Positions 16,387-24,816 of a stretch of DNA of 41,097 bases are shown in pieces. A program made the translations under genes and the position numbers. The stretch is from Paracoccaceae bacterium. GTDB taxonomy: Bacteria; Pseudomonadota; Alphaproteobacteria; Rhodobacterales; Rhodobacteraceae. The notes below the pieces were generated by a model that was not told the origin of the DNA, did not search any database, and saw only the letters and a program-made list of their open reading frames with translations. The stretch is taken from the NCBI GenBank assembly GCA_020447005.1, contig JAGRDO010000026.1, positions 1 through 41,097 of the forward strand, read 5' to 3'. Numbering within the stretch: the first letter of the stretch is position 1; the number at the start of each line of letters is the position of its first letter.

Positions 16387-17756
16387 CAGCCCCTCGGTCT
16401 GTTCATGGCGGCCAGCCGGGCGATGCCCGCCAGCCGGTCGCGTATTTCGGCATCCGAGCCGAAGCCATAGCGCGCCCAGCCGATACTGTCGAGCCGGACG
16501 ACCTGCGCCTCTTCGACGCGCCCCAGCGCCGACAGCGCCTCGGCCCGGATCATCAGAAGCGAGGCCAGAAGCGCCGCGTTCTGCACCGCCGCGGCCTCGG
16601 GCGCGGCACGGGTGGCCAGCGCCAGCGCCAGATCCGCCTGCCCCGTGGCCAGCGCGATCGCGGCGATCTGCACATCGGCATGGGCGGTGTGCGGGGCCAG
16701 AAGCGGGTCGGCACGATAGATGCGGTCGGCCTCCTCGAACGCGGCCAGCGCGCCGACCGGGTCGCGTGTCAGGGTCAGCCGGCCAAGGGCTAGCCAGGCA
16801 AAGCCGGCACGCGCATCGCGCCATCCTTCCGCCTTGGCGATCGTCACGGCCTTCAGCGCCGCATCCCGCCGCCGGCCTTCCCCGGCACCGGGGCCAAGCG
16901 CGGTTTCAATGGCATCGACATAGGCGCGCGGCGTCTCGCCCGGGTAGGCCGGGGCGATGCCCCTGCCCCGCGGGTTCATCCGGTCGAGAAGCCCCGGCAA
17001 CGCGGCAGCCACCTGCCCCCGCGTCATCCCGCTTTGCAGGTCGGGCGCATAGGTCAGGCGCAGGATCAGCATGTCGAACCCGGTCAGGACCGAGTGGATG
17101 TTGTCATCGTTGAAGATCGAATCCGGCAGCCTGTAAAGGTCGTTCAGCGGCCCGAGCGCCTGTGCAAGCTCTTCGTTCAGGCAGTCGCGGATTTCCTGAG
17201 GTGAGGTGTCGTCGGGGATGAAGATCGCGGCCCTTTCGCGGCGGCCGACCGTGGTCCAGTCCAGCACGGCCCGCGACGCGCGAAGATAGTCTTCCCACCC
17301 GGCCACACGCGGGGCAACGAAGCAGGCCGCCTTCGGCACCTGCCGCTGCATGACCTTGCGCGGCAGGAAGGTGATGGTGATCGCCGCGTTTTCCGGTCTT
17401 GCCGGGGTAATCGAGATGCCCGCCTCATCCCGCAGCCGCGCCAGAAGCCGGTCAAGATCGCCCCGCGCCGTCGCAGGCACCGGCCCAAGCAGCGCCACGC
17501 CCACCGGGCCTTCGAACCGCGAAAAGGCGTCGATCTCGCGCCCGCTTTCCAGCCGGAAACTCAGATCCATGAAGTCCCGCGCGATGTCGGCATTGGCGCG
17601 TGCGGCGGGTTGCGCCGCGACATCGCCGAATATCTTCATCGGCGGCAGGTCCTCTGGCAGGCCCACCGTCTGCCGCGCGACATCCGGCGCCCGGCCTCCG
17701 CCCGCACAGGCCGCGAGCATCAGAAGGCACGCAGTCAGAAGGGCGCGAAGCGTCAT
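16386..17756 (-). CDS. DUF2927 lipoprotein
   Basis: 456 aa. The N-terminus MTLRALLTACLLMLAACAGG has a lipobox (LAAC, Cys17), so it is a lipoprotein. Residues about 55-265 match the DUF2927 pattern: FMDLSFRLESGREIDAF, PVGVALLGP, RAAIFIPDDTSPQEIRDCLNEELAQALG and DDNIHSVLTGFDMLILRLTY. This last part has an E-E-L-A-Q-A-L-G helix that resembles the zinc-protease-like architecture but has no HEXXH. A C-terminal region (about 300-456) looks like TPR helices. Function unknown. The ATG overlaps the GNAT stop (ATGA). Confidence 0.85.
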   Translation of the reverse strand: MTLRALLTACLLMLAACAGGGRAPDVARQTVGLPEDLPPMKIFGDVAAQPAARANADIARDFMDLSFRLESGREIDAFSRFEGPVGVALLGPVPATARGDLDRLLARLRDEAGISITPARPENAAITITFLPRKVMQRQVPKAACFVAPRVAGWEDYLRASRAVLDWTTVGRRERAAIFIPDDTSPQEIRDCLNEELAQALGPLNDLYRLPDSIFNDDNIHSVLTGFDMLILRLTYAPDLQSGMTRGQVAAALPGLLDRMNPRGRGIAPAYPGETPRAYVDAIETALGPGAGEGRRRDAALKAVTIAKAEGWRDARAGFAWLALGRLTLTRDPVGALAAFEEADRIYRADPLLAPHTAHADVQIAAIALATGQADLALALATRAAPEAAAVQNAALLASLLMIRAEALSALGRVEEAQVVRLDSIGWARYGFGSDAEIRDRLAGIARLAAMNRPRG

Positions 17757-18208
17757 GCGGGCCGGCTATAGCGGATGAAGGGGGTTTTCACGCCGACGCG
17801 ATCGTAAAGCATCCGGCCGGCATAGTTGAACTCCTGCGTCAGCCAATAGGCCGCCGGCGCGCCTTCGGCATCGGCAGCGGCATAGACCGCCTCGATCAGC
17901 GCCCGCGCGACACCCCGCCCGCGCATCGCGGGATCGGTGTAAAGATCCTGCAGATAGCAGGTATTCTCGATCTTCCAGCAATGGCGGTGGAAAAGGTAGT
18001 GGGTCAGCCCCACCAGCCTGCCGCCCGCCGTCGCGACCAGCCCGTGAAAATCATGGGCATCATCGCCCAGAAGCCGCGCGAAGGTCGAGGCATAGACCGC
18101 CTCGGGCAGTTTCGTCTGGTAATAGTCGAGATATCCGGTCCAAAGGACCCGCCATTCTGCCTCATCCGCCGCGCGCAGCGGCCGGATCAGCACCTCGGAT
18201 GTCGTCAT
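17753..18208 (-). CDS. GNAT-family N-acetyltransferase
   Basis: 151 aa. The GNAT fold is evident: N-terminal VLIRPLRAADEAEWRVLW, then the acetyl-CoA loop in LYTDPAMRGRGVARALIEAVY, and a C-terminal NYAGRMLYDRVG segment. It transfers an acetyl group from acetyl-CoA to an amine; the substrate is not known. It overlaps DUF2927 by 4 nt and follows moxR by 63 nt. Confidence 0.9.
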   Translation of the reverse strand: MTTSEVLIRPLRAADEAEWRVLWTGYLDYYQTKLPEAVYASTFARLLGDDAHDFHGLVATAGGRLVGLTHYLFHRHCWKIENTCYLQDLYTDPAMRGRGVARALIEAVYAAADAEGAPAAYWLTQEFNYAGRMLYDRVGVKTPFIRYSRPA

Positions 18209-18271
18209 GTCGCAACGCCTTTCATCACCATTCTGCCGGTGTATCCCGGCGCGGGCGCTCTGGCCATAGCG

Positions 18272-19111
18272 CTAGCGCTGCTTGCGCGCCATGAAGGCCA
18301 GCCGCTCGAAAAGCTGCACATCCTGTTCGTTCTTCAGAAGCGCCCCATGCAGTTGCGGCAACAGGCTGTGCGGATCGCGCTTCAGATCCGCCGGCGAAAG
18401 ATCCTCGGCAAGGATCAGCTTCAGCCAGTCCAGCACCTCGGATGTGGACGGCTTTTTCTTCAGCCCCGGCGTTTCGCGGATTTCATAGAACTGCGTCAGC
18501 GCGGCCGCCAGAAGCGCCTGCTTGATACCGGGAAAATGAACCTCGACGATCCGGGCCAGCGTCTCGGCCTCGGGAAAGCGGATATAGTGGAAGAAACAGC
18601 GCCGCAGGAAGGCGTCGGGCAGTTCCTTTTCATTGTTCGAGGTGATGATGATGACCGGCCGGTGGGTCGCGCTGATGGTCTCGCCCGTCTCGTAGACATG
18701 GAACTCCATCCGGTCGAGTTCCTGCAAAAGGTCGTTCGGAAACTCGATATCGGCCTTGTCGATCTCGTCGATCAGCAGCACCACCTTGCCCGGCGCCTCG
18801 AAGGCCTGCCAAAGCTTGCCCTTGCGGATATAGTTCGCCACGTCATGCACGCGCGCGTCGCCAAGCTGGCTGTCGCGCAACCGGCTGACGGCATCGTATT
18901 CATAAAGCCCCTGCGCCGCCTTCGTCGTCGATTTCACGTGCCATTCGACGATCGGCAGGCCCAGCGACTCGGCCACCTGCCGCGCCAGTTCGGTTTTCCC
19001 GGTTCCCGGCTCTCCCTTCACCAATAACGGGCGTTCGAGTGTCACTGATGCGTTCACGGCAACAGTCAGGTCCTCGGTCGCCACATAGCGGTCGGTCGAC
19101 GTGAATTTCAT
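18272..19111 (-). CDS. MoxR-family AAA+ ATPase
   Basis: 279 aa. Walker A is GEPGTGKT (33-40), Walker B is VVLLIDEIDKAD (110-121), and sensor 1 lies in VIIITSNNEKELPDAFLRRCFF. MoxR ATPases cooperate with VWA proteins in maturation of metalloenzymes or envelope complexes. The ATG is preceded by TCAGGAAAGCCT. It heads the run moxR-GNAT-DUF2927-54aa-VWA-117aa-dedA-M48. The shared upstream region (19112-19292) also serves dksA on the other strand. Confidence 0.93.
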   Translation of the reverse strand: MKFTSTDRYVATEDLTVAVNASVTLERPLLVKGEPGTGKTELARQVAESLGLPIVEWHVKSTTKAAQGLYEYDAVSRLRDSQLGDARVHDVANYIRKGKLWQAFEAPGKVVLLIDEIDKADIEFPNDLLQELDRMEFHVYETGETISATHRPVIIITSNNEKELPDAFLRRCFFHYIRFPEAETLARIVEVHFPGIKQALLAAALTQFYEIRETPGLKKKPSTSEVLDWLKLILAEDLSPADLKRDPHSLLPQLHGALLKNEQDVQLFERLAFMARKQR

Positions 19112-19292
19112 AGGCTTTCCTGACCATTGGCCGGTGTAGACTGCGGCACTAGTAGCTCTGCCATCAAATTACCGCAAGGCGGGACTAGGGCTAGTGACAT
19201 CCCGCGCCGCTTCCGCTATTGCAGCGCGCGAGGAGGGCCGGATGAAGTTGGATATTATGCGAACAGATACCGGTGGGCAGAAGGGAACTAAA

Positions 19293-19715
19293 ATGAAACA
19301 GGAAGTCTTTCTTCCAGACGATTACCGTCCGGCCGAAGACGAACCCTTCATGAGTGACCGGCAGCTTGAATATTTCCGCCGCAAGTTGCTGGTCTGGAAG
19401 GAAGAATTGCTGGAACAATCGGCCGAAACCCTGGAAGGTCTGCAAGACAGCGCACGCAACGTGCCCGACATCGCCGACCGCGCCAGCGAGGAAACCGACC
19501 GCGCGCTGGAACTGCGCACCCGCGACCGCCAGCGCAAGCTGGTCAGCAAGATCGATGCCGCGCTCCGCCGGATCGACAATGGCGAATACGGCTATTGCGA
19601 GATGACGGGCGAACCGATCTCGCTCAAGCGTCTCGATGCGCGCCCGATCGCGACGATGACGCTGGAAGCGCAGGAAAAGCACGAACGGCGCGAGCGCGTG
19701 CACCGCGACGACTGA
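19293..19715 (+). CDS. dksA: RNA polymerase-binding transcription factor DksA (single-cysteine, zinc-finger-less type)
   Basis: 140 aa starting MKQEVFLPDDYRPAED at 19293 behind AAGGGAAC; longer in-frame starts (19194, 19242) add non-conserved residues. DksA binds the RNA polymerase secondary channel with ppGpp to mediate the stringent response. The coiled-coil tip DIADRA (DxxDxA motif) is intact. The zinc finger is degenerate: the four-Cys pattern reads Cys-Thr (YCEMTGEP) and Thr-Ala in the second pair, so only one Cys remains. Single-Cys DksA forms are known to work in Rhodobacter. A long stem-loop follows the stop. Confidence 0.94.
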   Translation: MKQEVFLPDDYRPAEDEPFMSDRQLEYFRRKLLVWKEELLEQSAETLEGLQDSARNVPDIADRASEETDRALELRTRDRQRKLVSKIDAALRRIDNGEYGYCEMTGEPISLKRLDARPIATMTLEAQEKHERRERVHRDD

Positions 19716-19771
19716 TCCCGCAAGGGTGACGCGCGGCAGGTTGACCCGCGCGCCGCATCCCTTGCCGGATC
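19714..19771 (+). terminator. Long stem-loop after dksA
   Basis: GATCCCGCAAGGG (19714-19726) pairs with CCCTTGCCGGATC (19759-19771) with one mismatch; inside, CGCGCGG (19730-19736) pairs with CCGCGCG (19746-19752). The stem begins within the dksA stop codon. There is no T-tract, so it is a candidate terminator or 3'-end stabiliser ahead of the FAD monooxygenase gene at 19800. Confidence 0.5.
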
Positions 19772-19799
19772 GCCGATTGATCGCCGACTGAGGGGGCTG

Positions 19800-20960
19800 A
19801 TGGTGGCCGAAACCGAAATCACCGTACTTGGGGCGGGCATTGCCGGGCTTGCCGTCGCCACCGCTCTGGCGCAGCGCGGGAAAAAGGTCACCATCCTCGA
19901 ACAGGCGCCCGAAATCCGCGAGGTCGGCGCGGGGCTGCAAATCTCGGCCAATGGCGCGCGGGTGCTTGAGGCGCTCGGGCTGAAAACCGGGCTGGACGCC
20001 GCCGGAATGCGCGCCGAGGCGGTCGAACTTTTCGACGGGTTGACGGGCGAGCGTGTTCTGCGCCTCGATCTTGCAAGGCTCCGGCCGGGCGCGCCCACCC
20101 GATTTTTTCACCGCGCCGATCTGATCACGCTTCTGGCCGACGCCGCCCGCGCCGCCGGGGTTGAAATCCGCCTCATGCATCAGGTTGAAGAGGTAACGCT
20201 TGGCGATCATCCGCCCCGGCTTGTCACGGCTCAGGGCGCGCGCATCGAAACCGGGCTGCTGATCGGCGCCGACGGGCTTCATTCGAAACTGCGGCAGGCG
20301 CTGAACGGCAAGGCCGCCCCCTTCTTCACCCATCAGGTCGCATGGCGCGCGGTGCTTCCCGCCGAACCCGACATCGCTCCGGTCGCGCAGGTCTTCATGG
20401 GGCCGGGACGGCATCTTGTGACCTATCCCTTGCGTGGCGGGACGCGGCGCAACATCGTCGCGGTCGAGGAACGCCGGAACTGGGCCGAGGAAAGCTGGTC
20501 GCTGACCGACGACCCCCTTGCCATGCGCATCGCCTTCGAGGAATTCGCCCCGCAGGTCCGCGGCTGGCTCGACCGTATCGAACGGCCCAACCTCTGGGGG
20601 CTGTTCCGCCACCCCGTCGCCACGCGCTGGCACGGGAACGGCGCGGTGATCCTTGGCGATGCCGCCCATCCGACGCTGCCCTTCCTTGCGCAGGGCGCGA
20701 ACATGGCGCTGGAAGACGCCTGGACCCTGGCCGGCCATATCGCCTCGGGCGCGCCGCTGGCGGCGTACCAGTCCGCGCGGCAGGGGCGCGTCACAAAGGT
20801 GGTCGAAGCCGCGAACACCCATGCGCGCCATTACCACCTCGACGGGATAAGGCGCGACATTGCCCATGCCGCCCTCAGGCTGGCCGGACGCTGCGCGCCC
20901 TCTTCCATCCTTGGCCGCTATGACTGGATCCATGATTTCGACGTGACCGGGGGCGGCTGA
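19800..20960 (+). CDS. FAD-dependent monooxygenase (salicylate-hydroxylase-like)
   Basis: 386 aa. Class A flavoprotein monooxygenase features: GAGIAGLAVATALAQRG (FAD-binding Rossmann loop near the N-terminus), the second motif GLLIGADGLHSKLR and the third GDAAHPTLPFLAQGANMALEDAW. Such enzymes hydroxylate aromatic rings using NAD(P)H and O2; the exact aromatic substrate is not determinable. TGAGGGGGC precedes the ATG. No ring-cleavage or transport genes are adjacent, so it is not part of a visible catabolic operon. It converges on the next gene with only 9 nt between stops. Confidence 0.88.
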   Translation: MVAETEITVLGAGIAGLAVATALAQRGKKVTILEQAPEIREVGAGLQISANGARVLEALGLKTGLDAAGMRAEAVELFDGLTGERVLRLDLARLRPGAPTRFFHRADLITLLADAARAAGVEIRLMHQVEEVTLGDHPPRLVTAQGARIETGLLIGADGLHSKLRQALNGKAAPFFTHQVAWRAVLPAEPDIAPVAQVFMGPGRHLVTYPLRGGTRRNIVAVEERRNWAEESWSLTDDPLAMRIAFEEFAPQVRGWLDRIERPNLWGLFRHPVATRWHGNGAVILGDAAHPTLPFLAQGANMALEDAWTLAGHIASGAPLAAYQSARQGRVTKVVEAANTHARHYHLDGIRRDIAHAALRLAGRCAPSSILGRYDWIHDFDVTGGG

Positions 20961-20969
20961 TCCCCCGCC

Positions 20970-22247
20970 TCAGCCGCGTTCGCGCCAGCGATCCTGCATC
21001 TGCAACTTCCAGTAGGTCAGCTGCGCGGCCATCAGCCCCGCCAGCCCCCCCGCCCAGTCCAGCCCGAAGGGCCGGAACATCGCGATCCGGTCACTCTCGC
21101 CCAGAATCGCCTCGGCCAGAACCTTGCCCGCGATGGCGGTGGTGTTCAGCCCATGCCCCCCGAAGGCGGTAACATGCCAGACACCCGGCCCCATCTGCCC
21201 GACCTGAGGCATCAGGTGGCGCGCATAGCCCATCGTCCCCGACCAGGCCAGTTCGACCTTCAGATCGGCCAGCTGCGGATAGGCGCCCACCATTTCGCGG
21301 CGCAGCTCGCGCACGATCCCGGCCGGTGACGCCGCCCGCGTGGTGATCCGCCCGCCCCACAGAAGCCGGCGCCCGCCATCGACCAGTCGGTAATAGTCGC
21401 CCGCGCGGCGGTCGTCATACATCGCCGCGCCGGTGCGGATCGCGCCCGCCAGACGGTCCGGCGCCTCCTCGCTCATCATCAGATAGGTCGCGATGGGCAG
21501 GATCGCGCGCCGCAGCCGCGGCACCAGCGATCCGGTATAGCCCCCGGTCGCGAAAACCGCGTCCCGCGCCGTGACCCGGCCCTGCGCCGTCGTGATCACC
21601 TTGGCAGCACCCGTGGTGTCCTGCCCGGTCGCGGGGCTTTGCTCGCAGATCCGCCCGCCCAGCCGCTCGATCTCGGCCGCGATGCCGCGCAGCGTTCGCA
21701 ACGGATGGATATGGAACGAGGCCGGGTCCGACAGCGCATGAAAATAGCGCTGGCTCTGCAGATGCGCGCCCAGTTCCGAACGGTCGAGATAGCGCAACTC
21801 ATAGCCGAAATCGCGGGCAAACGCCTCGACATGGCGCTTCATGTCGTCGGCGCGGTCAAAGCGGCGCAGGCTCAAAAGCCCCTGCCCCACCATCGCCCCT
21901 TCGATCTTCAGATCGGTGATCGTGGCGCGAAGCCGCTCCACCCCTTCGATCGACAGGCGGTGCAGCGCCCGCGCATCCGCATCCCCCACCCGGGCGCGGA
22001 TCGCCTCGTCGCCGCCCGAAAAGGCCGGGCTGACAATGCCGCCATTGCGCCCCGACGCGCCAAAACCCACGCGCTCGGCCTCAAGCACGATCACCCGCCG
22101 GCCCGCGCGCGCCAGTTCCAGCGCCGTGGTCAGTCCGGCAAGACCGCCACCGACGATCACCGCGTCGGCATCCTCCGCGCCCGTCAGCGCCGCCCGTTCG
22201 CGCCGCTCGCCCAGGGTGCGGCTGTAATACGTGTCCGGATAGCCCAT
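20970..22247 (-). CDS. FAD-dependent amine/amino-acid oxidoreductase (DAO family, PuuB-like)
   Basis: 425 aa. The N-terminus MGYPDTYYSRTLGER precedes a DAO-type FAD motif, ADAVIVGGGLAGLTTALELA, then EAERVGFGASGRNGGIVSP, a block shared with gamma-glutamylputrescine oxidase and related D-amino-acid oxidase-fold enzymes. The C-terminal HVTAFGGHGLNTTAIAGKVL is the second FAD contact. The substrate is probably an amine or amino acid; PuuB-like is a guess from the N-terminal pattern. It starts 3 nt after the xthA stop, so the two are probably co-transcribed. Confidence 0.87.
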   Translation of the reverse strand: MGYPDTYYSRTLGERRERAALTGAEDADAVIVGGGLAGLTTALELARAGRRVIVLEAERVGFGASGRNGGIVSPAFSGGDEAIRARVGDADARALHRLSIEGVERLRATITDLKIEGAMVGQGLLSLRRFDRADDMKRHVEAFARDFGYELRYLDRSELGAHLQSQRYFHALSDPASFHIHPLRTLRGIAAEIERLGGRICEQSPATGQDTTGAAKVITTAQGRVTARDAVFATGGYTGSLVPRLRRAILPIATYLMMSEEAPDRLAGAIRTGAAMYDDRRAGDYYRLVDGGRRLLWGGRITTRAASPAGIVRELRREMVGAYPQLADLKVELAWSGTMGYARHLMPQVGQMGPGVWHVTAFGGHGLNTTAIAGKVLAEAILGESDRIAMFRPFGLDWAGGLAGLMAAQLTYWKLQMQDRWRERG

Positions 22248-22250
22248 GCG

Positions 22251-23030
22251 TCAGATGTCCATCTCGACCCAGACCGGCACGTGATCCGACGGCTTGTCGC
22301 CGCCCCGCACCGCCTTGTCGATACCCGCGTCACGCAAAAGATCGGCGGCCTGCGGCGACAGCAGAAGATGATCGATCCGGATGCCGTTGTTCTTCTGCCA
22401 TGCCCCCGCCTGATAATCCCAGAAGGAATACTGGCCCGGGCGCGGCTCGCGGGTGCGCAAGGCATCCGTGAAGCCGAGGTTCAGGATCCGCCGGTAGGCG
22501 GCGCGCGCCTCGGGCCGGAAAAGCGCGTCCTCGCGCCATGCCTCGGGCCTCGCCGCATCCTCGGCCTGCGGGATGATGTTGTAATCCCCCGCCATCACCA
22601 CCGGCACTTCCCCGGCCAGCAGATCGGCTGCCCGCGCCCGCATCCGTTCCATCCATGCCAGCTTGTAATCGAATTTCGGCCCCGGCGCGGGGTTGCCATT
22701 GGGCAGGTAAAGCCCGCAAAGCCTGACCGCGGCCTTGCCCACCACGGTGGCTTCGATCCAGCGCGCCTGATCGTCGCCCCCGTCGCCGGGCAGGCCCCGC
22801 GCGACATCCTCCAGGGGCAGCTTCGACAGGATCGCGACCCCGTTGAAGCTTTTCTGCCCATGGGTCGCGACGTTATATCCGCGCTCCTCGAAAAGATCGC
22901 GCGGAAACGCCTCGTCCACCGACTTGATCTCCTGCAACAGGACGATATCGGGCGCGGCCTCGTCAAGCCACGCGGGCAGCGCCTCGGCCCGCGCCTTGAT
23001 GCCGTTGATGTTGAATGTCGCGATCTTCAT
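22251..23030 (-). CDS. xthA: Exodeoxyribonuclease III / AP endonuclease
   Basis: 259 aa from MKIATFNINGIKAR at 23030, the standard ExoIII start; a longer reading includes a palindromic non-coding stretch. The catalytic residues of the exo-endo-phosphatase fold are visible: N in FNINGIKAR, E in LLQEIKS, D/N in MAGDYNIIP and the terminal SDHVPVWVE with the catalytic D-H pair. It cleaves abasic sites and removes 3'-blocking groups in base excision repair. Confidence 0.94.
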   Translation of the reverse strand: MKIATFNINGIKARAEALPAWLDEAAPDIVLLQEIKSVDEAFPRDLFEERGYNVATHGQKSFNGVAILSKLPLEDVARGLPGDGGDDQARWIEATVVGKAAVRLCGLYLPNGNPAPGPKFDYKLAWMERMRARAADLLAGEVPVVMAGDYNIIPQAEDAARPEAWREDALFRPEARAAYRRILNLGFTDALRTREPRPGQYSFWDYQAGAWQKNNGIRIDHLLLSPQAADLLRDAGIDKAVRGGDKPSDHVPVWVEMDI

Positions 23031-23130
23031 GGCCCCGCCCGTCGTCATTGCGCCGCGATCATCGGCCAGAACCGGGACAAGCTCAACCTCCTGCTGCTTT
23101 TCGGATCGAATACCTTTCGGCCGCAGCCCG

Positions 23131-23196
23131 GCGGAGCCGCCTTGCCCCGGGCAAGGCGGCGACAGATCGCTTGCGCGCCCGGCGGGCGCGCTCCGC
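23131..23196. repeat. Composite palindromic element (two hairpins inside an outer stem)
   Basis: An outer stem GCGGAG/CTCCGC (23131-23136, 23191-23196) encloses two hairpins: GCCGCCTTGCCC/GGGCAAGGCGGC (23136-23147, 23149-23160) and GCGCGCCC/GGGCGCGC (23173-23180, 23184-23191). It fills most of the iscA-xthA gap and starts just after the iscA stop on the - strand. It may be a REP/BIME-like interspersed repeat or a double terminator; copy number elsewhere is unknown. Confidence 0.55.
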
Positions 23197-23200
23197 TTGG

Positions 23201-23533
23201 TCAGATGGAAAAACTCGTCCCGCAACCGCAGGACGATGTGGCATTGGGGTTTTCAACGACGAAACGCGCCCCGATCAGCTCATCCGAGAAATCGATCACC
23301 GCGTTTGCAAGGAAGGGCAAGGATACCGAATCGACCAGCACCTTCTGCCCCGCCCCTTCCAGCACCAGATCGTCGGGCGCCGGATCGTCCAGCCGGATAT
23401 CGTATTGAAACCCCGAACAGCCGCCCCCCTCGACCGCCACGCGCAGCGCCTTCAGCTCGGCAGCGCCGGCATTGATCTCGGCCAGCCGCGCAAAGGCGCG
23501 TTCGGTCACTTTCGGCGGCAGTGTCAGATCCAT
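23201..23533 (-). CDS. A-type iron-sulfur cluster carrier (IscA/ErpA/HesB family)
   Basis: 110 aa, normal for the family. The three conserved cysteines are present: Cys39 in GGGCSGFQY and Cys102/Cys104 in SSCGCGTSFSI. A-type carriers deliver Fe-S clusters to apoproteins. Whether it is IscA or ErpA cannot be settled from this context, since no isc or suf genes are adjacent. It is divergent from dgt, with a 74-nt intergenic region. Confidence 0.92.
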   Translation of the reverse strand: MDLTLPPKVTERAFARLAEINAGAAELKALRVAVEGGGCSGFQYDIRLDDPAPDDLVLEGAGQKVLVDSVSLPFLANAVIDFSDELIGARFVVENPNATSSCGCGTSFSI

Positions 23534-23607
23534 GGCCGTTTGCCCGTGTCAATTCCTCAACGTTCACCATATATGACTGGGGCAACACGACAACAAGAAC
23601 CGGACCG

Positions 23608-24816
23608 ATGACCCTCGCCCCCTATGCCTGCCAGCCCGAGGAAAGCCGCGGACGCCTCCACCCCGAGGCGATGTCGACCTTCCGCTCGCCCTTCCAGCGC
23701 GACCGCGACCGGATCATCCACTCCTCGGCCTTCCGGCGGCTCAAGCACAAGACGCAGGTCTTTGTCGAGCATGAGGGCGATTATTACCGCACCCGCCTGA
23801 CCCACACGATCGAGGTGGCGCAGGTCGCGCGCACCATCGCGGGCACGCTCGGGCTCAACGTCGAACTGGCCGAGGCGGTGGCGCTGGCCCATGACCTTGG
23901 CCACCCGCCCTTCGGCCATACCGGCGAGGATGCGCTGCAAGACCTGATGGCGCCCTATGGCGGGTTCGACCATAACGCGCAGGCGATCCGCATCGTCACG
24001 CGGCTGGAACGGCATTACGCCGATTTCGACGGGCTGAACCTGACCTGGGAAACCCTCGAAGGCATCGCCAAGCACAACGGCCCGGTCACCGGGCCCCATG
24101 CCAGCGGCAGCCACGCCGTCCGGGACGGGGGCGAAATGCCCTATGCGCTGGCCGAATTCAACGCGGCTTACGATCTGGAGCTTTCCACCCATGCCTCGGC
24201 CGAGGCGCAGGTGGCCGCCGTCGCCGATGACGTCGCCTATAACCACCATGACCTGCATGACGGATTGCGCGCGGGGCTTTTTGACGAAGCCGACCTGATG
24301 GAGCTGCCCGTCACCGGCCCCGCCTTCGAAGAGGTGGACCGCCTCTATCCCGGCCTCGATCCGACACGGCGCCGGCATGAGGCGCTGCGCCGCGTCTTCG
24401 GCGTGATGGTCGAGGATGTGATCGCCGTGGCCCAGAACCGCCTCGCCTCCAGCCAGCCGCAATCGGCTCAGGATATCCGCGACATGGACGGCCCGATCAT
24501 CCGCTTCTCAAAACCGCTTTATCAGAACCTGAAGGCGATCAAGTCCTTCCTGTTCACCCGCATGTATCGCGCGCCGACGGTTGTGGTCGAACGCCAGCGC
24601 GTCACCGCGATGATCAATGAGCTTTTTCCGCTCTTTCTCGGCGATCCGGCCCTGCTGCCGTCCGAATGGCGCGCCGATGTCGCCCGCGCGACCGACCGGA
24701 CGGAACTCGCCCGTGTTGTCCTCGACTATGTCGCCGGCATGACCGACCGCTTCGCCATCGGCGAACATGAAAGGCTCTGCGGCATGACCCCGGACCAGCG
24801 GCGGGATACGTACTAG
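23608..24816 (+). CDS. dgt: Deoxyguanosinetriphosphate triphosphohydrolase-like protein
   Basis: 402 aa from MTLAPYACQPEESRGR at 23608. It is an HD-domain dNTP triphosphohydrolase: RLTHTIEVAQVAR carries His66, ALAHDLGHPPFGHTGE carries the HD pair at 95-96, and NHHDLHDGLRAG later supplies the fourth metal ligand. It removes triphosphate from dGTP (or other dNTPs) and so balances dNTP pools. This short type lacks the large insert of E. coli Dgt. The stop codon lies in a CTAG shared with the convergent gene (4-nt overlap). Confidence 0.92.
   Translation: MTLAPYACQPEESRGRLHPEAMSTFRSPFQRDRDRIIHSSAFRRLKHKTQVFVEHEGDYYRTRLTHTIEVAQVARTIAGTLGLNVELAEAVALAHDLGHPPFGHTGEDALQDLMAPYGGFDHNAQAIRIVTRLERHYADFDGLNLTWETLEGIAKHNGPVTGPHASGSHAVRDGGEMPYALAEFNAAYDLELSTHASAEAQVAAVADDVAYNHHDLHDGLRAGLFDEADLMELPVTGPAFEEVDRLYPGLDPTRRRHEALRRVFGVMVEDVIAVAQNRLASSQPQSAQDIRDMDGPIIRFSKPLYQNLKAIKSFLFTRMYRAPTVVVERQRVTAMINELFPLFLGDPALLPSEWRADVARATDRTELARVVLDYVAGMTDRFAIGEHERLCGMTPDQRRDTY

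Noticed and set aside
19147..19196. CACTAG/CTAGTG inverted repeat upstream of dksA
   Set aside because: Only 6 bp separated by 38 nt, compatible with chance in this region.
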